Shown in pieces: positions 8,733 through 16,702 of a stretch of 33,197 nucleotides of DNA. The translations under genes were made by a program, and so were the position numbers. The stretch is from Thiobacillus sp. Its GTDB lineage: Bacteria; Pseudomonadota; Gammaproteobacteria; Burkholderiales; Thiobacillaceae. Location: positions 1 through 33,197 of the forward strand of contig JANJWS010000050.1 of assembly GCA_024709425.1 (NCBI GenBank), in the 5' to 3' direction. The stretch's first letter is position 1; each line of letters begins with the position of its first letter. Under the pieces are notes generated by a model. That model searched no databases. It worked only from the letters and a program-made list of their open reading frames with translations, and had not been told where the DNA came from.

Positions 8733-10157
8733 TCATAGTACTTCTGCAGCATAGTCTGCGAGACGCGAACGTTCACCCCGTTGCAGCGTGACGTGACCGT
8801 TGTGCGGCCAGCCCTTGAAGTGGTCGACCACGTAGGTGAGGCCGGAGCTGCCCTCGGTGAGGTAGGGGGTGTCGATCTGCGCGATGTTGCCCAGGCAGAC
8901 CACCTTGGTACCGGGCCCCGCGCGTGTGATCAGGGTCTTCATCTGCTTGGGCGTGAGATTCTGCGCTTCGTCGATGATGAGGAACTTGTTGAGGAAGGTG
9001 CGGCCGCGCATGAAATTCAGCGATTTCACCTTGATGCGCGAACGGATCAGGTCCTGCGTCGCTGCGCGACCCCAGTCGCCCGCCTCGTCGTCGCTCTTGT
9101 TCAGAACATCGAGGTTGTCTTCCAGTGCCCCCATCCAGGGCGTCATCTTCTCTTCCTCGGTGCCGGGCAGAAAGCCGATGTCCTCGCCCACCGGCACGGT
9201 GACGCGGGTCATGATGATCTCGCTGTAGAGCTTCTTGTCCAGCACCTGGGCGAGACCTGCCGCCAGCGTGAGCAGGGTCTTGCCGGTGCCGGCCTGGCCC
9301 AGGAGGGTGACGAAGTCGACCTCGGGGTCCATCAGCACGTTCAGCGCGAAGTTCTGCTCGCGGTTGCGCGCAGTGATGCCCCAGACATTGTTCTTGTGAT
9401 GGCTGTAGTCCTTCACCGTCACCAGCTCAGCCTGTTTGCCCTCGACCTTCAGCACCTTGGCATGGAGCGGCGTGGGCCCCTCCTGGTAGACGAACTCGTT
9501 GGGCAGCAGCGAGGGAACCAGCGGGCCCCTGAGGCGATAGTAGGTGTGGCCGTTGCCCTGCCACGATTCCATGCCCTTGCCGTGGGTCTCCCAGAAATCC
9601 GCCGGCAGTTCGCGCAGGCCGGCGTAGAGCAGATCGGTGTCCTCCAGTACCTTGTCGTTGAAGTAGTCCTCTGCGGGCAGGCCCAGCGCACGCGCCTTGA
9701 TGCGCATGTTGATGTCCTTTGACACCAAAATGACCTGGCGTTTTGGATGGTGGCGCGAGAGGAACAGCACCACGCCAAGGATCTGGTTGTCGACCTTGGA
9801 CGTCGGCAGGCTCATCGGGATGTCGCCGCTGATCGCCTGGGTTTGCAGAAACAGCTTGCCGGTGGCGGCGTTGTGGCTGTGTGGTGCGAGGGGCACGCCA
9901 TCCTCGATGCTGTCGAGCTTGCTGACGATCTCGTCGAGGAAGCGGCTGGCCTGGCGCGCGTTGCGCGACACTTCGGTCATGCCCTTCTTGTGCAGGTCGA
10001 GTTCTTCCAGGGTGGCGATCGGAACATAGACGTCGTGTTCCTCGAAACGCACCAGACTGGTGGGATCGTGCATCAGCACATTGGTGTCCAACACGAACAA
10101 CTTGGTCTGAGTGATGGATTTTCTCGGCATGGCGGCGTCAGGGGGTGGAAAATGCAT
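8733..10157 (-). CDS. PIN domain-PhoH family ATPase
   Basis: A 474-aa protein. Residues 20-160 are a PIN nuclease domain with acidic residues in VLDTNVLMHDP, ATLEELD and LVSKDINMRI. Residues 250-470 are a PhoH ATPase/helicase domain with Walker A GQAGTGKTLL and Walker B LIIDEAQN. The arrangement is that of PhoH2/YlaK-type proteins, for which RNA unwinding with RNase activity has been shown in mycobacteria; here it is inferred. The ATG at 10157 has TAGGA just upstream. An internal ATG at 10130 (MPRKSITQ) would remove nine residues that need not belong to the family core. The gene is first in a minus-strand run with two exported-protein genes. Confidence 0.93.
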   Translation of the reverse strand: MHFPPPDAAMPRKSITQTKLFVLDTNVLMHDPTSLVRFEEHDVYVPIATLEELDLHKKGMTEVSRNARQASRFLDEIVSKLDSIEDGVPLAPHSHNAATGKLFLQTQAISGDIPMSLPTSKVDNQILGVVLFLSRHHPKRQVILVSKDINMRIKARALGLPAEDYFNDKVLEDTDLLYAGLRELPADFWETHGKGMESWQGNGHTYYRLRGPLVPSLLPNEFVYQEGPTPLHAKVLKVEGKQAELVTVKDYSHHKNNVWGITARNREQNFALNVLMDPEVDFVTLLGQAGTGKTLLTLAAGLAQVLDKKLYSEIIMTRVTVPVGEDIGFLPGTEEEKMTPWMGALEDNLDVLNKSDDEAGDWGRAATQDLIRSRIKVKSLNFMRGRTFLNKFLIIDEAQNLTPKQMKTLITRAGPGTKVVCLGNIAQIDTPYLTEGSSGLTYVVDHFKGWPHNGHVTLQRGERSRLADYAAEVL

Positions 10158-10317
10158 TCATCCTACATCAAGCCGGCGGCTGCTTGTCGCGTCGAAAAAA
10201 GTAGGGCCGAATCTCCCGGCCAACCCTTTTCGCATGGTGTTTTGTCAGTAGAATGAACGGTCCCTGCACAGACGTCCGGGTTGGAATCGGATCCGGATGC
10301 ATCATTGAGGAGACGTC

Positions 10318-11406
10318 ATGGTGCGACTGATCGCGATTGCCCTGATCGCGATGGGCGGATGGGCGTCGGCGGCTGCGGACGAGCTGCCACTGGCGCGCCT
10401 CGTCCTGCCACCGGGGTTTGCAGTGGAGGTTTTCGCGCGTGTGCCCAACGCGCGGCAGATGGCGCTGGGCGAACACACGCTGTTCGTCGGTAGCATGCGG
10501 GCCGGCACGGTCACCGCGATTCCGCTGGCGGCACCCGACAAACCCGTGGTGATTGCAAAAGGACTGAGCCTGCCGGTCGGAGTGGCGTTCCGTGATGGGG
10601 ATCTCTACGTCTCGGCGGTCGATCGCGTACTGCGCCTGCGCGGCATCGAGGCACGGCTAAACCGCCCGCCGCGCCCTGAGCTGGTCAGCCGCGGCTGGCC
10701 CGGCGATACACATCACGGCTGGAAATTCATTGCCTTCGGTCCCGACGGCAAACTGTACGTGCCGGTCGGCGCGCCGTGCAACATCTGCGAGCCTGATCCT
10801 GAGCGCTACGCGACCATTACGCGCCTCGATATCACCAGTGGCAGGATCGACGTGGTGGCACGCGGGGTGCGTAACACGGTCGGCTTCGACTGGCATCCGC
10901 AAAGCGGTGAACTCTGGTTCACCGACAACGGCCGCGACTGGATGGGCGACGACGCACCGCCGGACGAACTGAACCGGCTTGGCCGGCCCCGGCAGCATTT
11001 TGGCTATCCATACTGCCATGGCGGCGTGCTCGCCGACCCCGAGTTCGGGCGCAAGGCGCGCTGCGACACGTTCGAGCCCCCCGTGCAGAATCTGGGTCCG
11101 CATGTAGCCGCTCTGGGCATGCGTTTCTATACCGGCAAGCAGTTTCCGGCCCGCTATCATGGCGCCATCTTCATCGCAGAGCATGGTTCGTGGAACCGCA
11201 GCCGCAAGGCGGGCTACCGCGTCAGCGCGGTGCGCCTGGACGGCAACCGGGCGATCGCGTACGAACCCTTCATCGGCGGCTGGCTGCAGAACGAGGAGGC
11301 ATGGGGGCGGCCCGCCGACGTGCTGGTCATGCCTGACGGCAGCCTGCTTGTCTCCGATGACCATGCGGGTGTGATTTACCGCATCGTTTACCGTGGCAGC
11401 CGGTAA
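10318..11406 (+). CDS. PQQ-dependent sugar dehydrogenase-like exported protein (beta-propeller)
   Basis: A 362-aa protein with a short signal peptide ending near ASAAADE, so probably periplasmic. The sequence has the repeated blade pattern of soluble PQQ glucose/sorbosone dehydrogenase-like propellers: VLPPGFAVEVFARVPNAR at the start, GDTHHGWKFIAFGPDGKLY, RGVRNTVGFDWHP, LWFTDNGRDWMGDD and IFIAEHGSWNRS. Two cysteines in CNICEPDPE may form a vicinal pair. The ATG has a strong GAGGAGA sequence 6 nt upstream. Substrate and true PQQ use are not known; many family members are only named by similarity. It ends 10 nt before tsaB, so some co-transcription with the tsaB-rimI genes is possible. Confidence 0.85.
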   Translation: MVRLIAIALIAMGGWASAAADELPLARLVLPPGFAVEVFARVPNARQMALGEHTLFVGSMRAGTVTAIPLAAPDKPVVIAKGLSLPVGVAFRDGDLYVSAVDRVLRLRGIEARLNRPPRPELVSRGWPGDTHHGWKFIAFGPDGKLYVPVGAPCNICEPDPERYATITRLDITSGRIDVVARGVRNTVGFDWHPQSGELWFTDNGRDWMGDDAPPDELNRLGRPRQHFGYPYCHGGVLADPEFGRKARCDTFEPPVQNLGPHVAALGMRFYTGKQFPARYHGAIFIAEHGSWNRSRKAGYRVSAVRLDGNRAIAYEPFIGGWLQNEEAWGRPADVLVMPDGSLLVSDDHAGVIYRIVYRGSR

Positions 11407-11416
11407 AATCCGGCCC

Positions 11417-12106
11417 ATGAAACTGCTTGTCCTCGACACTTCCACCGAATGGTGTTCTGCCGCCTTGTGGCTCGATGGTCGCATCGAGGCACGCCGTGAA
11501 CTGGCCGGGCAACGTCACAGCACCCTGCTGTTGCCGATGATCGACGCGCTGCTGCGTGAATCCGGCATTGCGCTGCACGCACTCGACGGCATTGCTTATG
11601 GCGCCGGACCGGGTTCCTTCACCGGGCTGAGAATTGCCTGCGCGGTCACGCAGGGCCTGGCGTTTGGCGCGGAGCTGCCGGTGGTCGGCGTGTCGACACT
11701 CGAATCCGTGGCCGCGCAGGCGGACGCGGAACGGGTGCTGACGGTACTCGACGCGCGCATGGCGGAGGTGTATTGGGCCGCATACGTGCGTGACGGCGAG
11801 CTCTGGGAAGCGGTCAGCACGCCTCAGTTGGCGGCACCGGAAACAGTAACGGTGCCGCCGGCGGGCGCCTGGGTGGGTGCGGGCAACGGCTTTGCCGCAC
11901 TCGCCGACGCGCTGCGGCCGCGTCTCGCGTCGCGACTCGTGCGTATCGACGATACCCTGGTGCCCGACGCCGCAGCGATGGCGCCGCTGGCCGCCCGCGC
12001 CTTCGCGCGCGGCGAAGCCATCGACGCCGCATTCGCCGCCCCCGTCTACCTCCGCGACAAGGTGGCGCTGACCGTGGACGAGCGTCGCGCGAGGCAGAAG
12101 GCATGA
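11417..12106 (+). CDS. tsaB: tRNA t6A biosynthesis protein TsaB
   Basis: A 229-aa ASKHA-fold protein, partner of TsaD in the TsaBDE complex that makes N6-threonylcarbamoyladenosine at A37 of ANN-decoding tRNAs. The N-terminus MKLLVLDTSTEWCSAAL and the GAGPGSFTGLRIA motif near residues 64-76 are diagnostic. The start at 11417 was preferred over an in-frame ATG at 11393, which would overlap the previous gene. The stop overlaps the start of rimI (ATGA), so translation is coupled. The pairing tsaB-rimI is common in proteobacteria. Confidence 0.95.
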   Translation: MKLLVLDTSTEWCSAALWLDGRIEARRELAGQRHSTLLLPMIDALLRESGIALHALDGIAYGAGPGSFTGLRIACAVTQGLAFGAELPVVGVSTLESVAAQADAERVLTVLDARMAEVYWAAYVRDGELWEAVSTPQLAAPETVTVPPAGAWVGAGNGFAALADALRPRLASRLVRIDDTLVPDAAAMAPLAARAFARGEAIDAAFAAPVYLRDKVALTVDERRARQKA

Positions 12107-12570
12107 GCGCCGTAATCGATCCCCGTCATCGCCTGCGTCCAATGGACGAGGCGGATCTGCCGCGCATCCACCGCATCGAACTGGCGAGCTACGATTACCC
12201 TTGGACACCCGGAAACTTTGTGGATTCACTCGCCGCAGGCTACAGCATGTGGGTGCGCGAGTCCGAGTCCGAGGTCATCGGCTACTATGCGCTGATGGCG
12301 GCTGCGGGCGAGGCACACCTGCTCAATCTCACCATCGCACCGGCTTGGCGCGGCCACGGCCTCGGCCGCGACTTGCTCGAACATTGCGTGGGTAGCGCAC
12401 GCGCGCATCACGCTGAAAACCTCTTCCTCGAAGTGCGCATTTCCAATGAAGCCGCCATCGCGCTCTACCGCAGCAGCGGCTTCGTCGACCTGGCCGTGCG
12501 GCGCAACTACTATCCCGCGCGGGCGGGCCGCGAGGATGCGCTCATCATGCGCCGCGACCTGACATGCTGA
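12103..12570 (+). CDS. rimI: Ribosomal protein S18-alanine N-acetyltransferase
   Basis: A 155-aa GNAT acetyltransferase. The acetyl-CoA-binding loop appears as [10 protein letters not shown], and the C-terminal part has [13 protein letters not shown] followed by a Tyr-rich segment ([14 protein letters not shown]) typical of RimI, which acetylates the N-terminal Ala of ribosomal protein S18. The gene sits between tsaB (4-nt overlap) and the UDG gene (7-nt overlap), so all three are probably translated from one mRNA. Confidence 0.93.
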   Translation: MSAVIDPRHRLRPMDEADLPRIHRIELASYDYPWTPGNFVDSLAAGYSMWVRESESEVIGYYALMAAAGEAHLLNLTIAPAWRGHGLGRDLLEHCVGSARAHHAENLFLEVRISNEAAIALYRSSGFVDLAVRRNYYPARAGREDALIMRRDLTC

Positions 12571-13220
12571 GTCGCGACGCTGTCTTCGAGGAGCTCGGGA
12601 TCGGTCCCGTCTGGCGCCTGCGCGAGGCGCCTGCGTCGGACGCTCCCCGCTCGCCACTTCTGAGCTGGGACCAACTGGCCGACGCCGTTGCCCATTGCAC
12701 CGCCTGCGAGCTCCATCGCACGCGCACGCAGGGTGTGCTCGGTGTCGGCGACCGCAATGCCGACTGGCTCATCATCGGGGAGGCACCGGGCGCCGACGAG
12801 GACGCGCAGGGCGAACCCTTCGTCGGCCAGGCGGGCAAGCTGCTCGATGCCATGCTCGCCGCCATTGATCTTGCGCGTGGCGACAACGTCTACATCGCCA
12901 ACGTGCTGAAATCGCGGCCGCCGGGCAACCGCAATCCGGCCCCCGACGAGATCGCCGCGTGCATGCCGTATCTCGAGAACCAGATCGCGCTCATCCGGCC
13001 GAAGATCATTCTCGCCCTCGGCCGCTTCGCCGCGCAGACCTTGCTGCACAGCGACGAGACGATTGCGCGCCTGCGCGGTCGCGTGCACGATTACCAGGGC
13101 ATCCCCCTGGTGGTGACCTATCATCCCGCCTACCTGCTGCGCAACCTGCCGGACAAGGCACGTGCGTGGGAGGACCTGTGCCTGGCCCGGCGGATATTGA
13201 CCCTGCCCCCTGAGACCTGA
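12564..13220 (+). CDS. Uracil-DNA glycosylase, family 4 type
   Basis: A 218-aa member of the family 4/5 uracil-DNA glycosylases, which remove uracil from DNA and usually hold a 4Fe-4S cluster. Motif A is [20 protein letters not shown] (residues 72-91) and the catalytic-loop motif is TYHPAYLLR (185-193). Three of the four cluster ligands are visible (C45, C48 and C133). The third, expected in a K-C-R-P-P context, is Ser116 (LKSRPPGNR; codon TCG). The last codons and the spacer to the next gene consist of a TCAGG-type repeat tract, so the C-terminus may be recently altered. It overlaps rimI by 7 nt and lies 8 nt before the next gene. Confidence 0.92.
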   Translation: MLSRDAVFEELGIGPVWRLREAPASDAPRSPLLSWDQLADAVAHCTACELHRTRTQGVLGVGDRNADWLIIGEAPGADEDAQGEPFVGQAGKLLDAMLAAIDLARGDNVYIANVLKSRPPGNRNPAPDEIAACMPYLENQIALIRPKIILALGRFAAQTLLHSDETIARLRGRVHDYQGIPLVVTYHPAYLLRNLPDKARAWEDLCLARRILTLPPET

Positions 13221-13228
13221 TTCCTGCG

Positions 13229-14284
13229 ATGAAACTGCTCCACCCTGCACTCAAGGTACGCCTGCTTTATATGTCCCCCCTTGGCCACCATCAGCTCGCA
13301 CTCTGGCTGCCCGGCGACACGGCGGCCGGCGAGGCGCAGATCGACCTGGGTGAGCGCATCGAGCGGGAGCTCCCGGTGGACGCCTTCCGCAGCGAGATCG
13401 CACCGCTGCGCGTCGGCCGTTTCTATCCGAAGCAACTGCTGACGATCGCCGATGCGCCCGCGCCGATGTTCCGCGTGCTGCGGGTCGAGGGTGATCGTTT
13501 CACTGCCGACTTCAGCCACCCGCTGCAGTCGCGCGTGTTCAAGGTCGAAAGCAGCCCGTCGGACATGTCGGCCGAACCCGTGGGCAAGCTGGACCAACTG
13601 TTGCAATGGGCGGGCATGGAGGCGTCGCTCGATGCGCCGACCGATTTCAGCGCCCCGGATGCGTTCGCCCGCGACGACGAAACGCCGGATACCGAGTTCT
13701 ATGATCAGCCGCGCAAGCTGATTCACGTCGACGCCGTATGCGCGCGGCGCATCCAGGCCCTGTACCGCACCGTGCTGCCGCCGAAAGCGCGGGTGCTGGA
13801 CCTCATGGCGAGTTGGCGTTCGCACCTGCCTGACACGGTGACGCCGGCGGTGGGGCTCGGCATGAACGCCGAGGAGATGGCCGACAATCCACAGCTTGCC
13901 GAGCGCATCGTGCACGACCTCAATGCCGAGCCCCGGCTGCCGTTTGCCGATGCCAGTTTCGATGCCGCGGTGTGCACGGTGTCGTTCGAATACCTGACCC
14001 GGCCGCAGGCGGTGATTGCCGAGGTGCGGCGCGTACTGAAACCCGGCGGCGTGTTCGTGGTGACGCTGTCGCACCGCTACTTCCCGCCCAAGGTGATCCA
14101 CCTGTGGACGCAGCTGCACCCGATGGAGCGCATGGCATGGGTGGGCAACCTGCTGGCCGGGGCGGGTTTCGACAGGATCAAGACCTACGTCGAGCATGGC
14201 CTCAAGCGGCCGAAGGACGACCGCTATGCCGACCGCCTGCCCGAGTCCGACCCGCTGTTCGCCACCTGGGGCGTGGCCCCCTGA
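13229..14284 (+). CDS. Methyltransferase-domain protein with SlyD/FKBP-like N-terminal region
   Basis: A 351-aa two-part protein. Residues 165-320 are a class I methyltransferase-like domain: LPFADASFDAAVCTVSFEYL and EVRRVLKPGGVFVVTLSHRY are typical of methyltransferase type 11 proteins. However, SAM motif I is DLMASWRSHLP (191-201) instead of DLGCGxG, a variant seen in one subgroup of the superfamily. Residues 8-107 look like a SlyD-type FKBP domain: KVRLLYMSPLG at the start, GERIERELPVDAF in the middle and VEGDRFTADFSHPLQSRVF at the end, matching the VxGDxVTVDxNHPLAGK pattern. The fusion is inferred by eye. It lies 8 nt after the UDG gene. Function and substrate are unknown. Confidence 0.8.
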   Translation: MKLLHPALKVRLLYMSPLGHHQLALWLPGDTAAGEAQIDLGERIERELPVDAFRSEIAPLRVGRFYPKQLLTIADAPAPMFRVLRVEGDRFTADFSHPLQSRVFKVESSPSDMSAEPVGKLDQLLQWAGMEASLDAPTDFSAPDAFARDDETPDTEFYDQPRKLIHVDAVCARRIQALYRTVLPPKARVLDLMASWRSHLPDTVTPAVGLGMNAEEMADNPQLAERIVHDLNAEPRLPFADASFDAAVCTVSFEYLTRPQAVIAEVRRVLKPGGVFVVTLSHRYFPPKVIHLWTQLHPMERMAWVGNLLAGAGFDRIKTYVEHGLKRPKDDRYADRLPESDPLFATWGVAP

Positions 14285-14335
14285 AGGCTGCCGCTGATGG
14301 ACAGTCGAACCCATTCCAACGAGGAGGAGTCTGTG

Positions 14336-14947
14336 ATGTTCAAATGGCTGATGACGGTTTTCATGGCGCTGGTGCTTTCCGGCTGCGGCTACAACACGCT
14401 GCAGACGACCGACGAGGACATCAAGGCGACCTGGGCGGAAGTGCTCAACCAGTACCAGCGCCGTGCCGACCTGGTGCCCAATCTCGTCAACGTGGTGAAG
14501 GGCTATGCCGCGCACGAGGAGAAGGTGTTTACCGAGGTCACCGCGGCACGTGCACGGGTCGGCGCGATGCAGGCCACGCCCGAGCTGGTCAACGACGAGG
14601 CGGCGTTCCAGAAGTACATTGCGGCGCAGGGCGAGCTCACCGGTGCCATCTCGCGCCTGCTGCTGGTCGCCGAGAATTATCCGCAACTCAAGGCCGACGG
14701 TCTGTTCCGTGACCTGCAGGCGCAGCTGGAGGGCACCGAGAACCGCATTACCGTGGCGCGCAACCGCTATATCGACGCGGTCAAGGCCTACAACGTCACG
14801 GTGCGCTCGTTCCCCTCCAATCTCACCGCGATGCTGTTCGGCTACAAGACCAAGCCGAGCTTTGCGGTCGAAAACGAAAAGGCGATCGCCGTGCCGCCCA
14901 AGGTCGATTTCGGCGCGCCGGCCGCAACGCCAGCGCCGGCGAACTGA
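14336..14947 (+). CDS. lemA: LemA family lipoprotein
   Basis: A 203-aa LemA protein. The signal ends in a lipobox (VLSGC, Cys20), so it is probably a lipoprotein, and the rest is the helical LemA fold with TWAEVLNQYQRRADLVPNLV and a second conserved segment ITVARNRYIDAVKAYN. The start at 14336 follows a strong GAGGAGGAG; a GTG one codon earlier is possible, and the longer ATG at 14297 lacks a good site. It leads a tight cluster with two TPM-domain proteins, an arrangement common for lemA in Gram-negatives. Its molecular function is not established. Confidence 0.95.
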   Translation: MFKWLMTVFMALVLSGCGYNTLQTTDEDIKATWAEVLNQYQRRADLVPNLVNVVKGYAAHEEKVFTEVTAARARVGAMQATPELVNDEAAFQKYIAAQGELTGAISRLLLVAENYPQLKADGLFRDLQAQLEGTENRITVARNRYIDAVKAYNVTVRSFPSNLTAMLFGYKTKPSFAVENEKAIAVPPKVDFGAPAATPAPAN

Positions 14948-14954
14948 CGCGCGC

Positions 14955-15776
14955 ATGCGCCGTTTCGCCCTCGGACTGGCGCTGGCGCTGTGCGCGCTGG
15001 TGGCCTGGGCACAGGTGGCCGTGCCGCAGCTTGCGCGGCGCGTCACCGACCTCGCCGCCACCCTCGACGCCGGCCAGGTTGCCGCGCTGGAGGCGCGGCT
15101 CGCCGCATTCGAGGCGCAGAAGGGCAGCCAGATCGCGGTGCTGATCGTCCCCACCACGGCACCCGAGGACATCGCGCAATTCGGCATCCGCGTCGCCGAA
15201 CAATGGAAGATTGGTCGCGCAAAGGTCGACGATGGCGTGATCCTCATTGTGGCGAAGGACGATCGCACGCTACGCCTCGAAGTCGGCTACGGGTTGGAGG
15301 GGGCGATTCCAGATGCCGTGGCCAGGCGCGTCATCGCCGAGGTCATCGTGCCGCATTTTCGCAGCGGCGATTACTACGGCGGTATCGACGCCGGCGTCTC
15401 CCAGTTGATGCGCCTGATCGAGGGTGAGTCGCTGCCCGCGCCGGCCGCGACCACAACAGCCGACGGCGAGGAGGCGTTCGTGCTGTTGATCGTCGGCGGC
15501 CTGGGCGCAGGCTGGCTGCTTTCCATGCTGATGAGCCGGCCGGCCGCCGGTGGCGTGGCGGCGCTGGGCAGCGGTGCCGTCGGCGCCATGTTGCTCGGGC
15601 TGACGCCTTTGCTGCTCATCATCGTCGTGTTCGTGTTCGTCGGGGTCGCCGGCGGTTTCCGCCAGGGCGGCGGCTGGACGAGCGGTGGCGGGGGCGGCTC
15701 CTGGGGGGGTGGCGGGGGCTCGTGGGGCGGCGGTGGCGGTGGTTTCGGCGGTGGTGGGGCGTCGGGAAGATGGTGA
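14955..15776 (+). CDS. TPM-domain (YgcG-like) membrane protein
   Basis: A 273-aa protein with a signal peptide (ALALCALVAWAQ), a TPM domain at about 30-150 (RRVTDLAATLDAGQVAALE, GSQIAVLIVPTTAPEDI, WKIGRAKVDDGVILIVAKDD, VGYGLEGAIPD), two hydrophobic segments at about 170-240 and a low-complexity Gly/Ser/Trp-rich tail. The tail is normal for YgcG/TPM proteins. TPM domains are periplasmic and have been linked to photosystem II repair and to phosphatase activity in plants; the role in bacteria is unclear. It lies 7 nt after lemA, and its stop overlaps the next gene by 7 nt. Confidence 0.93.
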   Translation: MRRFALGLALALCALVAWAQVAVPQLARRVTDLAATLDAGQVAALEARLAAFEAQKGSQIAVLIVPTTAPEDIAQFGIRVAEQWKIGRAKVDDGVILIVAKDDRTLRLEVGYGLEGAIPDAVARRVIAEVIVPHFRSGDYYGGIDAGVSQLMRLIEGESLPAPAATTTADGEEAFVLLIVGGLGAGWLLSMLMSRPAAGGVAALGSGAVGAMLLGLTPLLLIIVVFVFVGVAGGFRQGGGWTSGGGGGSWGGGGGSWGGGGGGFGGGGASGRW

Positions 15777-16276
15777 GTCCGAGCCGCATTGCCCGGCATC
15801 TCTTCATTCTGCCCTGGGCGTGGAAGCGCGCGTTCCCGCCTTCGACGCTCGACGCCATCGAGGCGGCGATCCGCGCCTCCGAGACGCGTCATGGCGGCGA
15901 AATCCGTTTCGTCATCGAAAACAGCCTGCCGCCCATCCTGGCGTGGCGTGGCGTGAGCGGGCGCGCACGCGCACTGGAAGTGTTTTCCAATCTGCGCGTG
16001 TGGGACACCGAATCCAACAGCGGTATCCTGATCTATCTGCTGCTGGCCGACCGGGGCATCGAGATCATCGCCGACCGCGGCATTGCCGCGCGGGTGACGG
16101 GCGACGCGTGGGAGGACGTGGCGCGCACCATGGAAGCGGCATTTCGCCAGGGTGATTTCGAACGCGGCGCGCTCACCGGCGTCGCCGCGGTCGATGCGTT
16201 GCTGGCAGCACATTGTCCGCCGCCGAGGCATAATCCCAACGAGCTGGAGAACCGGCCAACGATACTGAGGAAATGA
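15770..16276 (+). CDS. Second TPM-domain protein
   Basis: A 168-aa TPM-domain protein without an obvious signal peptide. Recognisable stretches are FPPSTLDAIEAAIRASE, GGEIRFVIENSLPP, VFSNLRVWDTESNSGILIY and ADRGIEIIADRGIAARV. This shorter companion commonly follows a YgcG-like gene and lemA. The start MVSPSRIARH at 15770 was chosen because it overlaps the stop of the previous gene by 7 nt and because upstream in-frame codons only read through the Gly-rich tail of the neighbour. Function unknown. Confidence 0.9.
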   Translation: MVSPSRIARHLFILPWAWKRAFPPSTLDAIEAAIRASETRHGGEIRFVIENSLPPILAWRGVSGRARALEVFSNLRVWDTESNSGILIYLLLADRGIEIIADRGIAARVTGDAWEDVARTMEAAFRQGDFERGALTGVAAVDALLAAHCPPPRHNPNELENRPTILRK

Positions 16277-16277
16277 T

Positions 16278-16685
16278 ATGCAGCCCTACGTGTGGTGGTG
16301 GATCCTGGCGGCGGTGCTGGTGGGCGTGGAACTCACCAGCGGGACGTTCTACCTTCTGGTGTATGGCATCGCCGCCGCCGCAGCAGGCGTGGCCGCCTGG
16401 CTGGGTGCGAGTTTTCTCGTGCAGTTGCTGGTGGCGGGCGTTGTCGCCATGCTCGGCACGCTGGCGCTGCGCCACTGGAAGCGCGACACCGGGCACCCCG
16501 AAGCGAGCGTGCAGGACATGGACATCGGCCAGACCGTGCAGGTCGAGTCGTGGCAGGATGGACGCGGCCAGGTGAAATACCGTGGCGCGCTATGGGACGC
16601 CGAGGCCGAATCGGCCGCGGTCGACAGCGCGCAGCCGCTGGTGATTCGCGCCGTGCGCGGCAATATTCTCGTTCTGGGCAACTGA
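16278..16685 (+). CDS. NfeD family membrane protein
   Basis: A 135-aa short-form NfeD protein. Two or three membrane helices (WWWILAAVLVGVELTSGTFY and GIAAAAAGVAAWLGASFLV, then LLVAGVVAMLGTLAL) are followed by a small OB-fold (DIGQTVQVESWQDGRGQVKYRG... ending GNILVLGN). NfeD proteins pair with SPFH/stomatin proteins, and here the gene is 17 nt before one. It begins 1 nt after the previous stop, with GAGG upstream of the ATG. Confidence 0.93.
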   Translation: MQPYVWWWILAAVLVGVELTSGTFYLLVYGIAAAAAGVAAWLGASFLVQLLVAGVVAMLGTLALRHWKRDTGHPEASVQDMDIGQTVQVESWQDGRGQVKYRGALWDAEAESAAVDSAQPLVIRAVRGNILVLGN

Positions 16686-16702
16686 ACCAACAGGGAGCAA
16701 TT

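Noticed and set aside
13130..15268. 712-aa minus-strand open frame across the UDG, methyltransferase and lemA genes
   Set aside because: It lies opposite three well-supported plus-strand genes, is rich in Arg/His/Gly/Leu and spans their junctions, which is typical of antisense shadows.
15664..15776. Gly/Trp-rich tail of the first TPM protein as a separate repeat or PE_PGRS-like element
   Set aside because: Such tails are normal for YgcG/TPM proteins; nothing unusual beyond low complexity.
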